A stretch of 64,000 bases of DNA from Rhodococcus sp. ARC_M5. GTDB lineage: Bacteria; Actinomycetota; Actinomycetes; Mycobacteriales; Mycobacteriaceae. Shown here one piece after another: positions 42,078-50,963 of the stretch. The translations under genes and the position numbers were made by a program. Location of the stretch: positions 25,937 to 89,936 of the forward strand of contig NZ_JALGQE010000017.1 in NCBI RefSeq assembly GCF_022810405.1, read 5' to 3'. Positions within the stretch are counted from its first letter, which is position 1. Every line of letters begins with the position of its first letter. Under the pieces are notes generated by a model. It had not been told where the DNA came from. It ran no database searches and worked only from the letters and a program-made list of their open reading frames with translations.

Positions 42078-42603
42078 GACTCTCGTGCTGATGCGGCACG
42101 GCAAATCCGGCTACCCCGACGGAGTACCGGATCACGAACGCCCCCTGGCCGCACGTGGCCAGCGCGAGGCCGGACTGGCCGGAGCCTGGATCAGCGAGCA
42201 CGTCGGCAGCGTCGACGCAGTGCTGTGCTCGACGGCTCTGCGCACCCGCGAAACTCTCGCGGCCACCGGTCTGAGCGACGCTCCCACCCGCTTCGAACGC
42301 GACATCTACGGCGGATCCGCCGACGAGATCATCGACGAAATCCGACTGGCCGACACGTACTTCGACGACGTCACCGTCTCGACCTTGCTGGTCGTCGGGC
42401 ATGAGCCCGGAATCCCCTGGACCGCACTCGAACTGGCGGCCGATGACGACACCGACCTGGCCCGCGAGGTGCGACACCGCTTCCCAACCTCGGCAATCGC
42501 AGTGCTGACCACCGAGTCGTCCTGGGCACAGGTGGCGGCAGGGACGGCCACCATCACCGAGTTCTGCATCCCCCGCGTCGAAGAGACCCGCCCGGAATCC
42601 TGA
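42064..42603 (+). CDS. sixA: SixA-type phosphohistidine phosphatase
   Basis: 179-residue histidine-phosphatase-superfamily protein. The catalytic RHG is in LVLMRHGKSGYPDG, and the second His is in LVVGHEPGIP. The small size and lack of a large cap domain fit SixA rather than phosphoglycerate mutase. It may dephosphorylate phosphohistidine proteins or a small phosphoester. ATG 42064 is in a TGGACGGC context without a strong ribosome-binding site and overlaps the GtrA stop. Confidence 0.85.
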   Translation: MATTRTLVLMRHGKSGYPDGVPDHERPLAARGQREAGLAGAWISEHVGSVDAVLCSTALRTRETLAATGLSDAPTRFERDIYGGSADEIIDEIRLADTYFDDVTVSTLLVVGHEPGIPWTALELAADDDTDLAREVRHRFPTSAIAVLTTESSWAQVAAGTATITEFCIPRVEETRPES

Positions 42604-42804
42604 CTAGCGGTTCCTGAGGTACAGGTAGCCGGCCCCACCTGCGGCGATCAGCAGAATCAACGCGGCGGGGAATCCGAGCAGCCACCACACCAGAGCCAGC
42701 ACCACCAATGCGGGCGCGGCAGCGATCAACGCAATGCCGGGATTCTCGCGAACTGTCTCCAGCGCGGACTGTGCGTGCACTCTGTCGATCTTCTTGCCTG
42801 CCAT
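42604..42804 (-). CDS. Small membrane protein, unknown
   Basis: 66 residues with two hydrophobic segments (ALIAAAPALVVLALVWWLLG and ALILLIAAGGAGYLYL) after an amphipathic N-terminus. The gene abuts the SixA stop exactly, convergent. The sequence upstream up to 42966 (162 bp) is a divergent spacer with the next gene. No family recognised. Confidence 0.6.
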   Translation of the reverse strand: MAGKKIDRVHAQSALETVRENPGIALIAAAPALVVLALVWWLLGFPAALILLIAAGGAGYLYLRNR

Positions 42805-42966
42805 CGTCGACTCCCGGGTTTCGTATGTCCTGTATGCGTACTTCCACAGTAGCGCGGTCGGCTACGACTTTCGGTGGAGCGCAGCGTCGTACCTTCGGCC
42901 GAACCACCAGGTACGACGCCTCCGCGGGGGTACCGCGCGCACGTCGGCTGCGGTGAGATCAGGACC

Positions 42967-43542
42967 ATGAACAATCCGATTCTGCTCACGATCGCGATCT
43001 GCGAGGTCGGCTTCTGGGTTCTGGTGATCGGTGGCCTGTGCCTGCGCTACCTGGCGCGTATGCGACGCGCCAGCACGATCACGCTCGCCCTGCTCCCGGT
43101 CCTCGACATCGTATTGATCGCGGCTGTGGCGCTCGATCTGCACCGGGGCGGAGATGTCGAATTTGCGCACCGCCTCGCCGGCATCTATCTCGGCTGGACC
43201 GTCGTGTTCGCGCACTCGACGGTGGCCTGGCTCGACGTGCGCTTCGCGCACCGATTCGCCGGCGGACCCGCACCTGTCAAGCCCCCGAAAGCCGGTCCGC
43301 AGGCCTACCGCAACGAGATCCGGGGATTCGTGAAGTGGTTGATCGCTGCCGCTATCGCGCTGGTGATCACCTACGCACTGGCCTATACCGTGGCAGACTC
43401 GCAGCAGGCAGCAGCACTGAAGACCGTGATCCAGCCGCTCGGCGTCATCACCTTCTTCTGGTTCGTCACCGGACCGCTGTGGGTGGTCGGCAAGAAGAAC
43501 ACGAACTCGAAAGATGCGGCAGGAGAACGGAGTCGACTCTGA
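42967..43542 (+). CDS. Five-TM membrane protein linked to a two-component system
   Basis: 191 residues starting MNNPILLTIAICEVGFW, with AGGA just before the start. Five helices are visible, and the loop after helix 3 contains RFAHRFAGGPAPVKPP. Its stop overlaps the histidine kinase start by one base (TGATG), so the kinase is translated with it. It could act as an accessory sensor or as a membrane-stress component. I do not recognise the family beyond an actinobacterial integral membrane protein. Confidence 0.7.
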   Translation: MNNPILLTIAICEVGFWVLVIGGLCLRYLARMRRASTITLALLPVLDIVLIAAVALDLHRGGDVEFAHRLAGIYLGWTVVFAHSTVAWLDVRFAHRFAGGPAPVKPPKAGPQAYRNEIRGFVKWLIAAAIALVITYALAYTVADSQQAAALKTVIQPLGVITFFWFVTGPLWVVGKKNTNSKDAAGERSRL

Positions 43543-44819
43543 TGCTGGGTGATTCCCGAGTGCTGGGTTTTCACCGCGTGCTGCGCACACTTCGCCCGTC
43601 CTGGCGACCACGCAATCCCGTGGTGCTGCCGATCGAGATGCTTCTGGCCACGCTCGTCTACGCCGGATTCCAACTCTCCACCGGCATGGTCGGTGACACC
43701 GGAGACGAACTCGTCGGCAGCCCACCCTTGATCGCAGTGAGTGTCGTTGCCCTGCTGGCGATGACCGCGGTGACGTGCGTGCGCCGATCGTTTCCGGTCA
43801 CGGCTTACCTGTCGGTGGTAGCGATCAGCGTCGCCCTGATCCTGGTTCTGCCGGACCGAACTCTCGGGTTCACCCCGCTGTACTGGTTTGCCATCGCGGC
43901 CTTGGCAATTCGGGTGACCGGGCCACGCCTGTTCGCCCCCATCGCCGTCGGGTTGATCCTCGACATCGCTGTCAGCGTCGACACCGGTCCCGGTGGCACG
44001 ATCGGAGTGATCACCGAGCAGATCGCGAATCTCGCCATCAATTACACGGTGCTCATCGCACTGGGCAAGTACATCGCCCGGAACCGCGCGCAGGAACTCG
44101 AGAGCGAGGCTGCACTCGACCGAGCCGAACTCGAACACCGGAGGCGATTGGACGAGACCCTGGACAACGAACGAAAGACCATGGCACGCGAACTGCACGA
44201 CGTCGCGGCTCACCACCTGACCGGCATGCTGATCCAGGCCAAGGCATCGAAGACGCTCATCACGAGCAACCCCGAGCAGGCACGCGAACTACTCACCGGC
44301 GCAATCGGACACGGCCAGCGCACCCTCGACAGCCTGCGTCAGATCGTCGGCATCCTGCGACCGAGCGACACCGACCGTGCACCGCAACCGATGATCTCCG
44401 ACATCGCCGAACTGATCGAACAGTCACGAATCTCGTTCGCGTCCATCGACGCCGACGTGTTCGGCGATGCCGACAAGATAAGTGGAACAGACAGCGCCGT
44501 GCAACTGACGTGCTACCGCATCGTTCAGGAGTCGTTGTCCAATGCCCGAGTCCACGCGCCGAACTGCGATGTGCGCGTCGAAGTATGCGATCGTTTGTCG
44601 GCCATCGAGGTCACCGTCACCAATACGATGCCACCGGCCGGCTCCGAACTGCGCGAGTCCCCGGGTCAGGGCTTCGGCATCCCGGGAATGCGGGAGCGTG
44701 CCGCACTGCTCGGTGGAACCCTCGATGCCGGATTGTCCGACGACCGAACAACGTGGACCGTGCGCGCTCGACTGCCCATGGGCGGAATGATCTCTCGGCC
44801 CCCAGAGCTGTTCGTATGA
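43542..44819 (+). CDS. Sensor histidine kinase (NarL/DesK type)
   Basis: 425 residues. The N-terminal membrane domain has about four to five helices and no large extracellular domain. HisKA_3 dimerisation contains ARELHDVAAHHLTG with the phospho-accepting His. The HATPase_c domain has QESLSNARVHAP (N box) and GQGFGIPGMRERA (G box). Like other kinases sensing through the membrane, it may respond to envelope stress. The cognate regulator follows 13 nt later. Confidence 0.9.
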   Translation: MLGDSRVLGFHRVLRTLRPSWRPRNPVVLPIEMLLATLVYAGFQLSTGMVGDTGDELVGSPPLIAVSVVALLAMTAVTCVRRSFPVTAYLSVVAISVALILVLPDRTLGFTPLYWFAIAALAIRVTGPRLFAPIAVGLILDIAVSVDTGPGGTIGVITEQIANLAINYTVLIALGKYIARNRAQELESEAALDRAELEHRRRLDETLDNERKTMARELHDVAAHHLTGMLIQAKASKTLITSNPEQARELLTGAIGHGQRTLDSLRQIVGILRPSDTDRAPQPMISDIAELIEQSRISFASIDADVFGDADKISGTDSAVQLTCYRIVQESLSNARVHAPNCDVRVEVCDRLSAIEVTVTNTMPPAGSELRESPGQGFGIPGMRERAALLGGTLDAGLSDDRTTWTVRARLPMGGMISRPPELFV

Positions 44820-44832
44820 TCGAGATACCAGC

Positions 44833-45486
44833 ATGATCACCGTACTCATCGCCGACGATCAGCCCGTGGTTCGGCAGGGATTCGAGCTGTTCCTCGCCGG
44901 CCATCCCGACATCGAGGTCGTCGGGCACGCGAGCTCGGGACAGCATGCCGTGCACCAGGTATCGATACTGCGGCCGGACGTCGTGCTGATGGACATCAGG
45001 ATGCCGAACGGCGATGGGCTGACCGCCACGCGAGAGATACTGGGGCAGTTCGACAGCGTTCGCGTCATCGTCGTCACCACGTTCGATCTCGACGAGTACG
45101 TGTTCGCCGCCCTCGACAGCGGGGCAGCCGGATTCCTGCTCAAGGACACCGATCCCGACGAACTCGCCGACGCAGTGGTCACCGTGGCCGGTGGCGGGGC
45201 GGCGCTCTCCCCACGACTGACCCCGCGCTTGATGGCCGAGTTCGCGCGCCGGGGCAAGACGAGTCGAACCACTCCCGTTGCACCGCAACACGACCTGAGT
45301 CTGCGCGAAATGGAAGTGGTTCAACTGCTGGCGAAGGGCCTGGGCAACAACGAGATCGCCCGTGCACTGCAGCTCGAACAGAGCACGGTCAAAACTCACG
45401 TTGGGAACATCTGCCGCAAACTCGACGTCAATACCCGAGTCCACGTGGTGATCTGGGCCTACCGCAACGGCCTGGTGAGCAGCTAG
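44833..45486 (+). CDS. Response regulator, NarL/FixJ family
   Basis: 217 residues. The receiver domain has Asp8/Asp9 and phospho-acceptor Asp54 in VVLMDIRMPNGDG, with Lys in FLLKDTDPDE. The C-terminal LuxR-type helix-turn-helix is LSLREMEVVQLLAKGLGNNEIARAL then STVKTHVGNICRKL. It partners with the preceding kinase. Targets unknown, but the co-transcribed membrane protein is likely among them. The stop overlaps the convergent ndh gene by 4 bp. Confidence 0.92.
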   Translation: MITVLIADDQPVVRQGFELFLAGHPDIEVVGHASSGQHAVHQVSILRPDVVLMDIRMPNGDGLTATREILGQFDSVRVIVVTTFDLDEYVFAALDSGAAGFLLKDTDPDELADAVVTVAGGGAALSPRLTPRLMAEFARRGKTSRTTPVAPQHDLSLREMEVVQLLAKGLGNNEIARALQLEQSTVKTHVGNICRKLDVNTRVHVVIWAYRNGLVSS

Positions 45487-46835
45487 GCGGCCTTTCGCTC
45501 TTCGTCCGAGGTCTTGCCGGTCAGCTCGGTTGCCGAAGCGGAGTGATCGGTGTACTGGAAGTGCGGTCGCTTGTCGCCGATGTACGAGGTCATCCACGAC
45601 ACCACGGCGACGTAGCGGTTGCGGAAGCCGACCAGGTACATCAGGTGCACGGCGAGCCACATGAGCCAGGCGATCGGTCCCGACATGTCGACCTTGCCGA
45701 ACAGCCGTGCGACAGCGCTGAATCGGCCGACGATCGACATGCTGCCCTTGTCGGTGTATTTGAACGGAGTTCCGGCGTCGACCTTGCCGATGATCATCTT
45801 CGCCACGTGCCTGCCCTGCTGCATCGCCACGGGTGACTGGCCGGGGAGCTTGTTCAACGACGTCACGTCGCCGATCGCGTAGATGTCCTTCGCCGAGCCG
45901 ACCGTCAGGTCGTCGTGTACGAGAAGCCTTCCGGCACGGTCGGTCTCGCATCCGGTGCGCTCCGCGATGGTGGCCGCAAGATCGCTGGCCTGCACTCCCG
46001 CCGACCAGATGACCGTCTTGGCCGGGTACGTCCGCGAGGTCTTGGTATCCACGTCCTGCACCGTCACGACGTCGTCGTCGATATCGGTGACCATGCCCCC
46101 GGTGACGACGTCGACGCCCGACTTCTCGAGCTTCGTGCGGGCGTACGCGCTGAGCTTGCCGCCGAATGCGGGCAGCACTTCCTTGACTCCGTCGACGAGG
46201 GTCACCGTGACGTCGTCGGGTTCGATGTCCTTGAACGATCCGGCGAAGTAGCGGTGCGCGAGGTCCCTGATCTGACCGGCCAGCTCGACACCCGTCGCGC
46301 CGGCACCGACGACGACGAAGCTCAACAGCTCCTTGCGGGCAGCCGGATCGGTGGTCAGGTGCGCGGTTTCGTAGCAGCTCAGAATCTGCTCACGCAGAGC
46401 GATCGCGTCGTCGACGGTCTTGAGGGCGAACGTGCGGTCCTTGAACTCGTCGCGGCCGAAGTACGCCTGGGTGGCACCGGTGGCGACGATGAGACGGCCG
46501 AAGCCGATGGTGTGGCTCTGGCCACCGCCGACGTAGGTCACCTGGTGAGCCTCGGGATCGACATCGACGACGCGTCCGAGACGGACGTCGGCGGAGTCGT
46601 ACTGCGCGAGGATGCGTCGGATCGGCGGGGCGATCTCACCCGTCGAGAGCATGCCGGTGGCGGCCTGGTAGAGCAACGGCTGAAAGAGGTGCTCGGTGGT
46701 GCTGGAGATCAGCGAGAACGTCACACCGGCCTTGCCCAGAGACTTGGCGGCGGCCAATGCTCCGAATCCCGATCCCACGATGACGACGTCGTACGTTTGC
46801 ACAGCACTTCCCTTTTCGGCTCGAGTCTTTCCCAT
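45483..46835 (-). CDS. ndh: Type II NADH dehydrogenase (NDH-2)
   Basis: Single-subunit, non-proton-pumping NADH:menaquinone oxidoreductase of the inner face of the membrane, 450 residues. The FAD fold VVIVGSGFGALAAAKSL and the NADH fold VVVGAGATGVELAGQIRDLA are present, as is the quinone-site PVAMQQGRHVAKMI. A C-terminal membrane-binding stretch is WLMWLAVHLMYLVGF. ATG 46835 has GGAGG 12 nt upstream; GTG 46802 also has a fair site (AAGGGAAG). The divergent LysR gene is a candidate regulator. Confidence 0.93.
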   Translation of the reverse strand: MGKTRAEKGSAVQTYDVVIVGSGFGALAAAKSLGKAGVTFSLISSTTEHLFQPLLYQAATGMLSTGEIAPPIRRILAQYDSADVRLGRVVDVDPEAHQVTYVGGGQSHTIGFGRLIVATGATQAYFGRDEFKDRTFALKTVDDAIALREQILSCYETAHLTTDPAARKELLSFVVVGAGATGVELAGQIRDLAHRYFAGSFKDIEPDDVTVTLVDGVKEVLPAFGGKLSAYARTKLEKSGVDVVTGGMVTDIDDDVVTVQDVDTKTSRTYPAKTVIWSAGVQASDLAATIAERTGCETDRAGRLLVHDDLTVGSAKDIYAIGDVTSLNKLPGQSPVAMQQGRHVAKMIIGKVDAGTPFKYTDKGSMSIVGRFSAVARLFGKVDMSGPIAWLMWLAVHLMYLVGFRNRYVAVVSWMTSYIGDKRPHFQYTDHSASATELTGKTSDEERKAA

Positions 46836-46902
46836 AACGAAGAACTACCTCCATGAAACTCCGACCTCGGTGGTCTATCAACGCGGAAGTTGAAATAGCA
46901 TC

Positions 46903-46919
46903 CATGAGTAGAACTCATG
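46903..46919. promoter_or_regulatory. LysR-type palindrome between ndh and lysR
   Basis: Perfect 7-bp arms CATGAGT-aga-ACTCATG, 13 bp before the LysR ATG and about 70 bp before ndh. Symmetry and position are as expected for a LysR autoregulatory and divergent-gene site. Confidence 0.6.
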
Positions 46920-46932
46920 ATTGGATGTGTTC

Positions 46933-47850
46933 ATGGAACTGCGGCAACTGAAGTACTTCCTCGCGGTCGGGGAGGAACTGAACTTCTCGCGCGCTGCCGA
47001 GCGCTGCTACGTCTCGCAATCGGCGATCAGCCTGCAGATCTCCAAGCTGGAACGAGAGATCGGCGAGCCCCTGTTCGAGCGGACCTCTCGTACCGTCCGA
47101 TTGACCGTTGTCGGAGCACAATTGGTCTCCATCGCCCGGCACATGGTGGAGCTCGAGCAGGCTGCCCTGGCGTTGACGACGCGTAAGCGAAACCAACTTC
47201 GCCTGACCGGAAACATGACGTTCGCGGCCAACGCCATCGCCGCCATCGTCGCGGTACGCGAGCGCCACCCCGACGCCGAGATCGACTTCGTCCTGAAACG
47301 ATTCGCAGAACAGATCGAAGCGGTGACATCAGGGGACTGTCAGGTGGCGCTGATCCGCGGCAGCGTCGAACGCTCCGGCCTGCACGTGACCGAATTGTGG
47401 ACAGAGGACCTCGTCGTCGTGCTCGCCGAGGGCCATCCCCTCGCCGGGGAGGACAACCCGAGCCTGAGCCAGCTCGCCGACTACCCGTTGCTGCTGCCCA
47501 AACGCAGCGAGCAGATTCTGCTGCACCGGGTGATCGAGCGCGAGATGAAGCGCAGCGGACTGCCGCTGAGCTTCGGCCCGCCCGTGGCGTCCGATCACAC
47601 CGCCAGCGCCGAACTCCTCAACCACCCGCAATGCTGGTCCATCTTGTATGCCAGCACCGCCGACAGCACCCCCAGAACGGGCCTGGTCTTCCGCACGGAA
47701 GCCGACCGTCGGTTGCGGCTACCGGTATCGGCCGTCGTCGACGCGACCGTGCCCGCCACCGACATTCAGCGCGACCTGGTGGCAGCACTCGCCGCGACAG
47801 CACCTACCAAACCCACGGCACCGGTTCAGCCCGCCACCCCTGCGAGTTGA
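46933..47850 (+). CDS. LysR family transcriptional regulator
   Basis: 305 residues. The winged helix-turn-helix is MELRQLKYFLAVGEELNFSRAAERCYVSQSAISLQISKLE-type, with the effector domain from about residue 90. ATG 46933 begins exactly at the conserved MELRQL, so the GTG/ATG frame start 12 nt earlier is not needed. Divergent from ndh, with a palindrome between them. Its end overlaps the convergent LLM flavoprotein gene by 25 bp. Effector unknown. Confidence 0.88.
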   Translation: MELRQLKYFLAVGEELNFSRAAERCYVSQSAISLQISKLEREIGEPLFERTSRTVRLTVVGAQLVSIARHMVELEQAALALTTRKRNQLRLTGNMTFAANAIAAIVAVRERHPDAEIDFVLKRFAEQIEAVTSGDCQVALIRGSVERSGLHVTELWTEDLVVVLAEGHPLAGEDNPSLSQLADYPLLLPKRSEQILLHRVIEREMKRSGLPLSFGPPVASDHTASAELLNHPQCWSILYASTADSTPRTGLVFRTEADRRLRLPVSAVVDATVPATDIQRDLVAALAATAPTKPTAPVQPATPAS

Positions 47851-48824
47851 GCGAACGCGGCATCGGCCTCGAACAATTCGGCGCGATCGTACGTGGATGT
47901 CGAGGACATGATCTCGTCCGCACCGGTGCGCTCGACAACCTCCTCCAGCCGAGGACGGACCTGCTCGGCGGTGCCGAGGATGCTCGACGCGAGGGACGCC
48001 TCGATTCTGTCGCGCGTCTGCGGCGTCCACTGCGATTCATCGATCTCCGGCTTCGGCTCGAGAGCCGGGAACTCACCCTCTCGTCTGGACCTGGCCATCG
48101 CCCACGCCTCCGGGACGGCCAGCCGACGCGCCTCCTCGGTGTCGGCTGCGATCGTCACGTCGAGCGAAACGATCACGTACGGTTCGGGATTGGTCGCCGT
48201 AGACCGAAAGTTCTTGCGATACAACGCCAATGGGTCATCGCGTTGGAGCACCGGTCCACCGACGACGACCGGAAGCCCGGCGCGGGCGGCAACCTCGAGA
48301 CCGGCTCCGGTCGCGAGAACGAACACCGGCGGAGACGGAACAGCGGGCCGCGCCGTCACCGGTGCCGAACCGTCGAGATACGAACGCAGTTCGGCGATGT
48401 CGGCCTCGAAGGTATCGGGCGCGTGACGGTCTCGGCGCAATGCGGTCCGGACCGGTTCGGTGAAACCGAGGGAACGGCCGACGCCGAGATCGATCCGGCC
48501 GGGAAAGAGGGACTCCAGCATCAGAAATTGTTCGGCGACGACCAGAGGCTGATGATTGGGCAGCATCACCCCGCCGGATCCGACGCGAATGCGCGAGGTA
48601 CGCGACGCCACCGCGGCCGCCAGAACCGCAGGTGCCCCCGACGCGATGCCGGGTACGCCGTGATGCTCGGCCACCCAGAACCGATGTAGCCCGATCTTCT
48701 CTGCATGCACTGCCCGCTCGACGGAATGACGGAGTGCTGAGGCGTCGTCCATTCCGGATCGAGTGCGGGACCTGTCGAGAAGCGAAAGCAACACAGCTAG
48801 GACAACCGCCGAGGCGTCGGGCAT
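47826..48824 (-). CDS. LLM-class flavin-dependent oxidoreductase
   Basis: Luciferase-like monooxygenase-fold protein of 332 residues, probably FMN/F420 dependent. LHRFWVAEHHGVPGIASGAPAVL and RIRVGSGGVMLPNHQPLVVAEQF then LFPGRIDLGVGR are the standard signature of the MsnO8-like subfamily. ATG 48824 begins MPDASAVVLAVLLSLLDRS. The start codon is separated from the divergent amidotransferase start by only 10 bp, so both promoters must lie inside the opposite gene. Substrate unknown. Confidence 0.87.
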   Translation of the reverse strand: MPDASAVVLAVLLSLLDRSRTRSGMDDASALRHSVERAVHAEKIGLHRFWVAEHHGVPGIASGAPAVLAAAVASRTSRIRVGSGGVMLPNHQPLVVAEQFLMLESLFPGRIDLGVGRSLGFTEPVRTALRRDRHAPDTFEADIAELRSYLDGSAPVTARPAVPSPPVFVLATGAGLEVAARAGLPVVVGGPVLQRDDPLALYRKNFRSTATNPEPYVIVSLDVTIAADTEEARRLAVPEAWAMARSRREGEFPALEPKPEIDESQWTPQTRDRIEASLASSILGTAEQVRPRLEEVVERTGADEIMSSTSTYDRAELFEADAAFAQLAGVAG

Positions 48825-48834
48825 ATTTCTGGGT

Positions 48835-49482
48835 ATGAGTTGGTGGGTGGTGAAGCACGTCGATGCCGAAGGCCCGGCGCTGATCGGGACGATCATGACC
48901 GAGCGCGGAATCGAGTACACGGTGGTCGCGGCGGCGAGTGGGGTCCCCTTGCCCCCAGCCGACGCGGTCACGGGGTTGGTTGTGCTGGGCGGACCGGTGG
49001 ATGCGTGGGGCGATGTCGCTCACCCTCACATGCGGGCCGAACGCGAATTGATTGCCGAGTGTCTAGAGCGGAACATTCCCGTGCTGGGGGTGTGTCTCGG
49101 TGCTCAATTGCTCGCGGCCTCTCAGGGATGTGCGGTGTATCGGGGTCCGGTTGCGGAGTTGGGTGCCGGTGAGGTGACTGCGACAGAGGCCGGCCAACCG
49201 ATCTTCGGACCGGATCGAATCCAGGTCGTTCACTGGCACACAGATACGTTCGACCTGCCCGTCGGGGCTGTGCTCCTGGCGAGCTCGAATCTCTACCGGA
49301 ATCAGGCGTTCCGGTTCGGCAGCGGGCTCGGTGTGCAGTTCCACGTCGAGCTCACACCTGCGCAGCAACCGATGCTCGACGCGCACATGCCAGCGGGAAC
49401 TGCACCGAGCGCACAGGTTCTGGCTCGCGTCGCCGAGGACGGACGAAGAATTCTCGAAACATTCTTCGACGAGGCGTCATAG
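48835..49482 (+). CDS. Class I glutamine amidotransferase-like protein
   Basis: 215 residues. The nucleophile Cys is in VLGVCLGAQLLA, the catalytic His and Glu in VQFHVEL, and LVVLGGPVDAWGD forms the oxyanion region. It resembles stand-alone GMP-synthase-like amidotransferases (YfeJ/gamma-glutamyl hydrolase type) rather than true GuaA because no synthase domain follows. Role unknown; it may hydrolyse a gamma-glutamyl compound. Divergent from the LLM gene with a 10-bp gap. Confidence 0.85.
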   Translation: MSWWVVKHVDAEGPALIGTIMTERGIEYTVVAAASGVPLPPADAVTGLVVLGGPVDAWGDVAHPHMRAERELIAECLERNIPVLGVCLGAQLLAASQGCAVYRGPVAELGAGEVTATEAGQPIFGPDRIQVVHWHTDTFDLPVGAVLLASSNLYRNQAFRFGSGLGVQFHVELTPAQQPMLDAHMPAGTAPSAQVLARVAEDGRRILETFFDEAS

Positions 49483-49521
49483 CGGACCGGATATGTCCGC
49501 AATGGCGCTCATCATTGCTTC

Positions 49522-49896
49522 ATGAATTTCACTATGAAGATCGAACTCGTCACGTTGGCCGTCACCGACGTCGATCGCGCCAAGGACTTCTACGTCTCGA
49601 TCGGCTTCGTCGCCGACCACGATACTCGCCCTTGGGACGGCATCCGGTACGTCCAGCTCACTCCCCCGGGCTCGGCGTGCTCCATCGCGATCGGCGAGGG
49701 CATCACCGACGCAGAGCCGGGCAAGGGGGCCGGGATTCTGATGGTCGTGGACGACGTCCAGCAGGCCTACGAGCACCTCACGTCAGCGGGCCTGAACATC
49801 GATCCGCCCAAGGACGAGGGCTGGGGCACGTTCGTGTACTTCGCCGACCCCGACGGCAACACGTGGTCGGTGCAGCAGTTGCCCGCACAGTCCTGA
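49522..49896 (+). CDS. VOC family (glyoxalase/bleomycin-resistance-like) protein
   Basis: 124 residues with two beta-alpha-beta-beta-beta modules. ELVTLAVTDVDRAKDFYVSIGFVADHD opens the first and YFADPDGNTWSVQQLP closes the second. Metal ligand positions are not the canonical His/Glu set, so the activity cannot be told. It is convergent with the EEP membrane gene, 2 bp apart. Confidence 0.85.
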   Translation: MNFTMKIELVTLAVTDVDRAKDFYVSIGFVADHDTRPWDGIRYVQLTPPGSACSIAIGEGITDAEPGKGAGILMVVDDVQQAYEHLTSAGLNIDPPKDEGWGTFVYFADPDGNTWSVQQLPAQS

Positions 49897-49898
49897 CG

Positions 49899-50831
49899 CT
49901 AGGGCCGGAGCTGCAGCCGAGCCAGGATGCCACGGTGGTCGGAACCCACGATCGTCACTGCCTCGACCGATCGAACGGCCGGCCCTGCCACCAGTACATG
50001 GTCGATGGCGATGACGGGCGGGTACCAGGTGTGTGCCGGGTACGTCCTGAGCATGCCCGCCCCGGTGGCCACCGCCGCATCGACGAAGCGGCCGTCCTGT
50101 AGATCTCGGTACCGCCGATGATCCTGCGTCGCGTTGAAGTCGCCCGCCACCACCACGGGACCGTCGTCGACGGGGATCTTGGCCAAGAGCTGGCGCAACA
50201 GCCCCAGTTCACGGACCCATTCGGACGGCTCCCTCGGCCACGGCGGCACGGGGTGAACCGCGAACACCAGGGGCCGGCCCGGCATCTCCACCCGCGCGGA
50301 GAGTAGTTCTGTCACGAAACCGTCGTGGCGCTGCTCGTCGACGAGCGGGAAGCGGCTGTAGATTCCGGCACCCTCGCCGCCGGGCGCAGCGCTGACGTAC
50401 GCGTGTGGCAACGACTCGGACAGTCTCGGGCGTAGACGGGCCTCGGCCTCGGGCGTCAGTTCGACGAGAGTGAGCACGTCGGGTCGGTGCTGCTCGATCA
50501 GAGCGACCAACGCGTCGAGATCGGCCTGACCCAGCCAGATGTTGGCGTGTAGCACTGTCAGGTTCGACTCGTCGGATCTTTGTGCGAATCTGCGCCGTCG
50601 CAGTGGAAGCTGGGTCGCGACCGCGCCTGCCAGTACCGCCGCGCCTGCCGCCAGCCCCCACCACCCGAACGCCACCGCCGCGAGAGCAGTGCCCGGCACC
50701 GCGGCGAGCATGAGGACATGTGCCAACGACGCGGCAACGAGCATCCCCTGGCCCCGCGCGTCCACAAGGTGCGCCATGATGCCGAGTACCGCTGCGACGA
50801 GCAGTAACAGAGCCACCGATGCCGAAACCAT
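49899..50831 (-). CDS. Endonuclease/exonuclease/phosphatase (EEP) family membrane protein
   Basis: 310 residues from GTG or ATG-type start MVSASVALLL. Three N-terminal helices (to about 85) are followed by an EEP domain facing outward or inward. LTVLHANIWLGQADLD supplies the Asn, LTLVELTPEAE the metal Glu, VVVAGDFNATQDH the Asp/Asn pair, and VIAIDHVLV and GSDHRGILA the catalytic Asp-His. All key residues are intact, unlike the fused copy at 15289. The substrate may be a phosphodiester or phospholipid. Confidence 0.85.
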   Translation of the reverse strand: MVSASVALLLLVAAVLGIMAHLVDARGQGMLVAASLAHVLMLAAVPGTALAAVAFGWWGLAAGAAVLAGAVATQLPLRRRRFAQRSDESNLTVLHANIWLGQADLDALVALIEQHRPDVLTLVELTPEAEARLRPRLSESLPHAYVSAAPGGEGAGIYSRFPLVDEQRHDGFVTELLSARVEMPGRPLVFAVHPVPPWPREPSEWVRELGLLRQLLAKIPVDDGPVVVAGDFNATQDHRRYRDLQDGRFVDAAVATGAGMLRTYPAHTWYPPVIAIDHVLVAGPAVRSVEAVTIVGSDHRGILARLQLRP

Positions 50832-50963
50832 GAGCGGAGTCTGACAGGCAAACCTGAGGCCGAGCTGGGAAGCATCCTCGAGACCGACCGAACTGTTCGC
50901 TTTCTCGCGGCAAACACGACACAATCGACAACGCTGTCCGTGAGTCAAGTAGGGGGACTTTCC

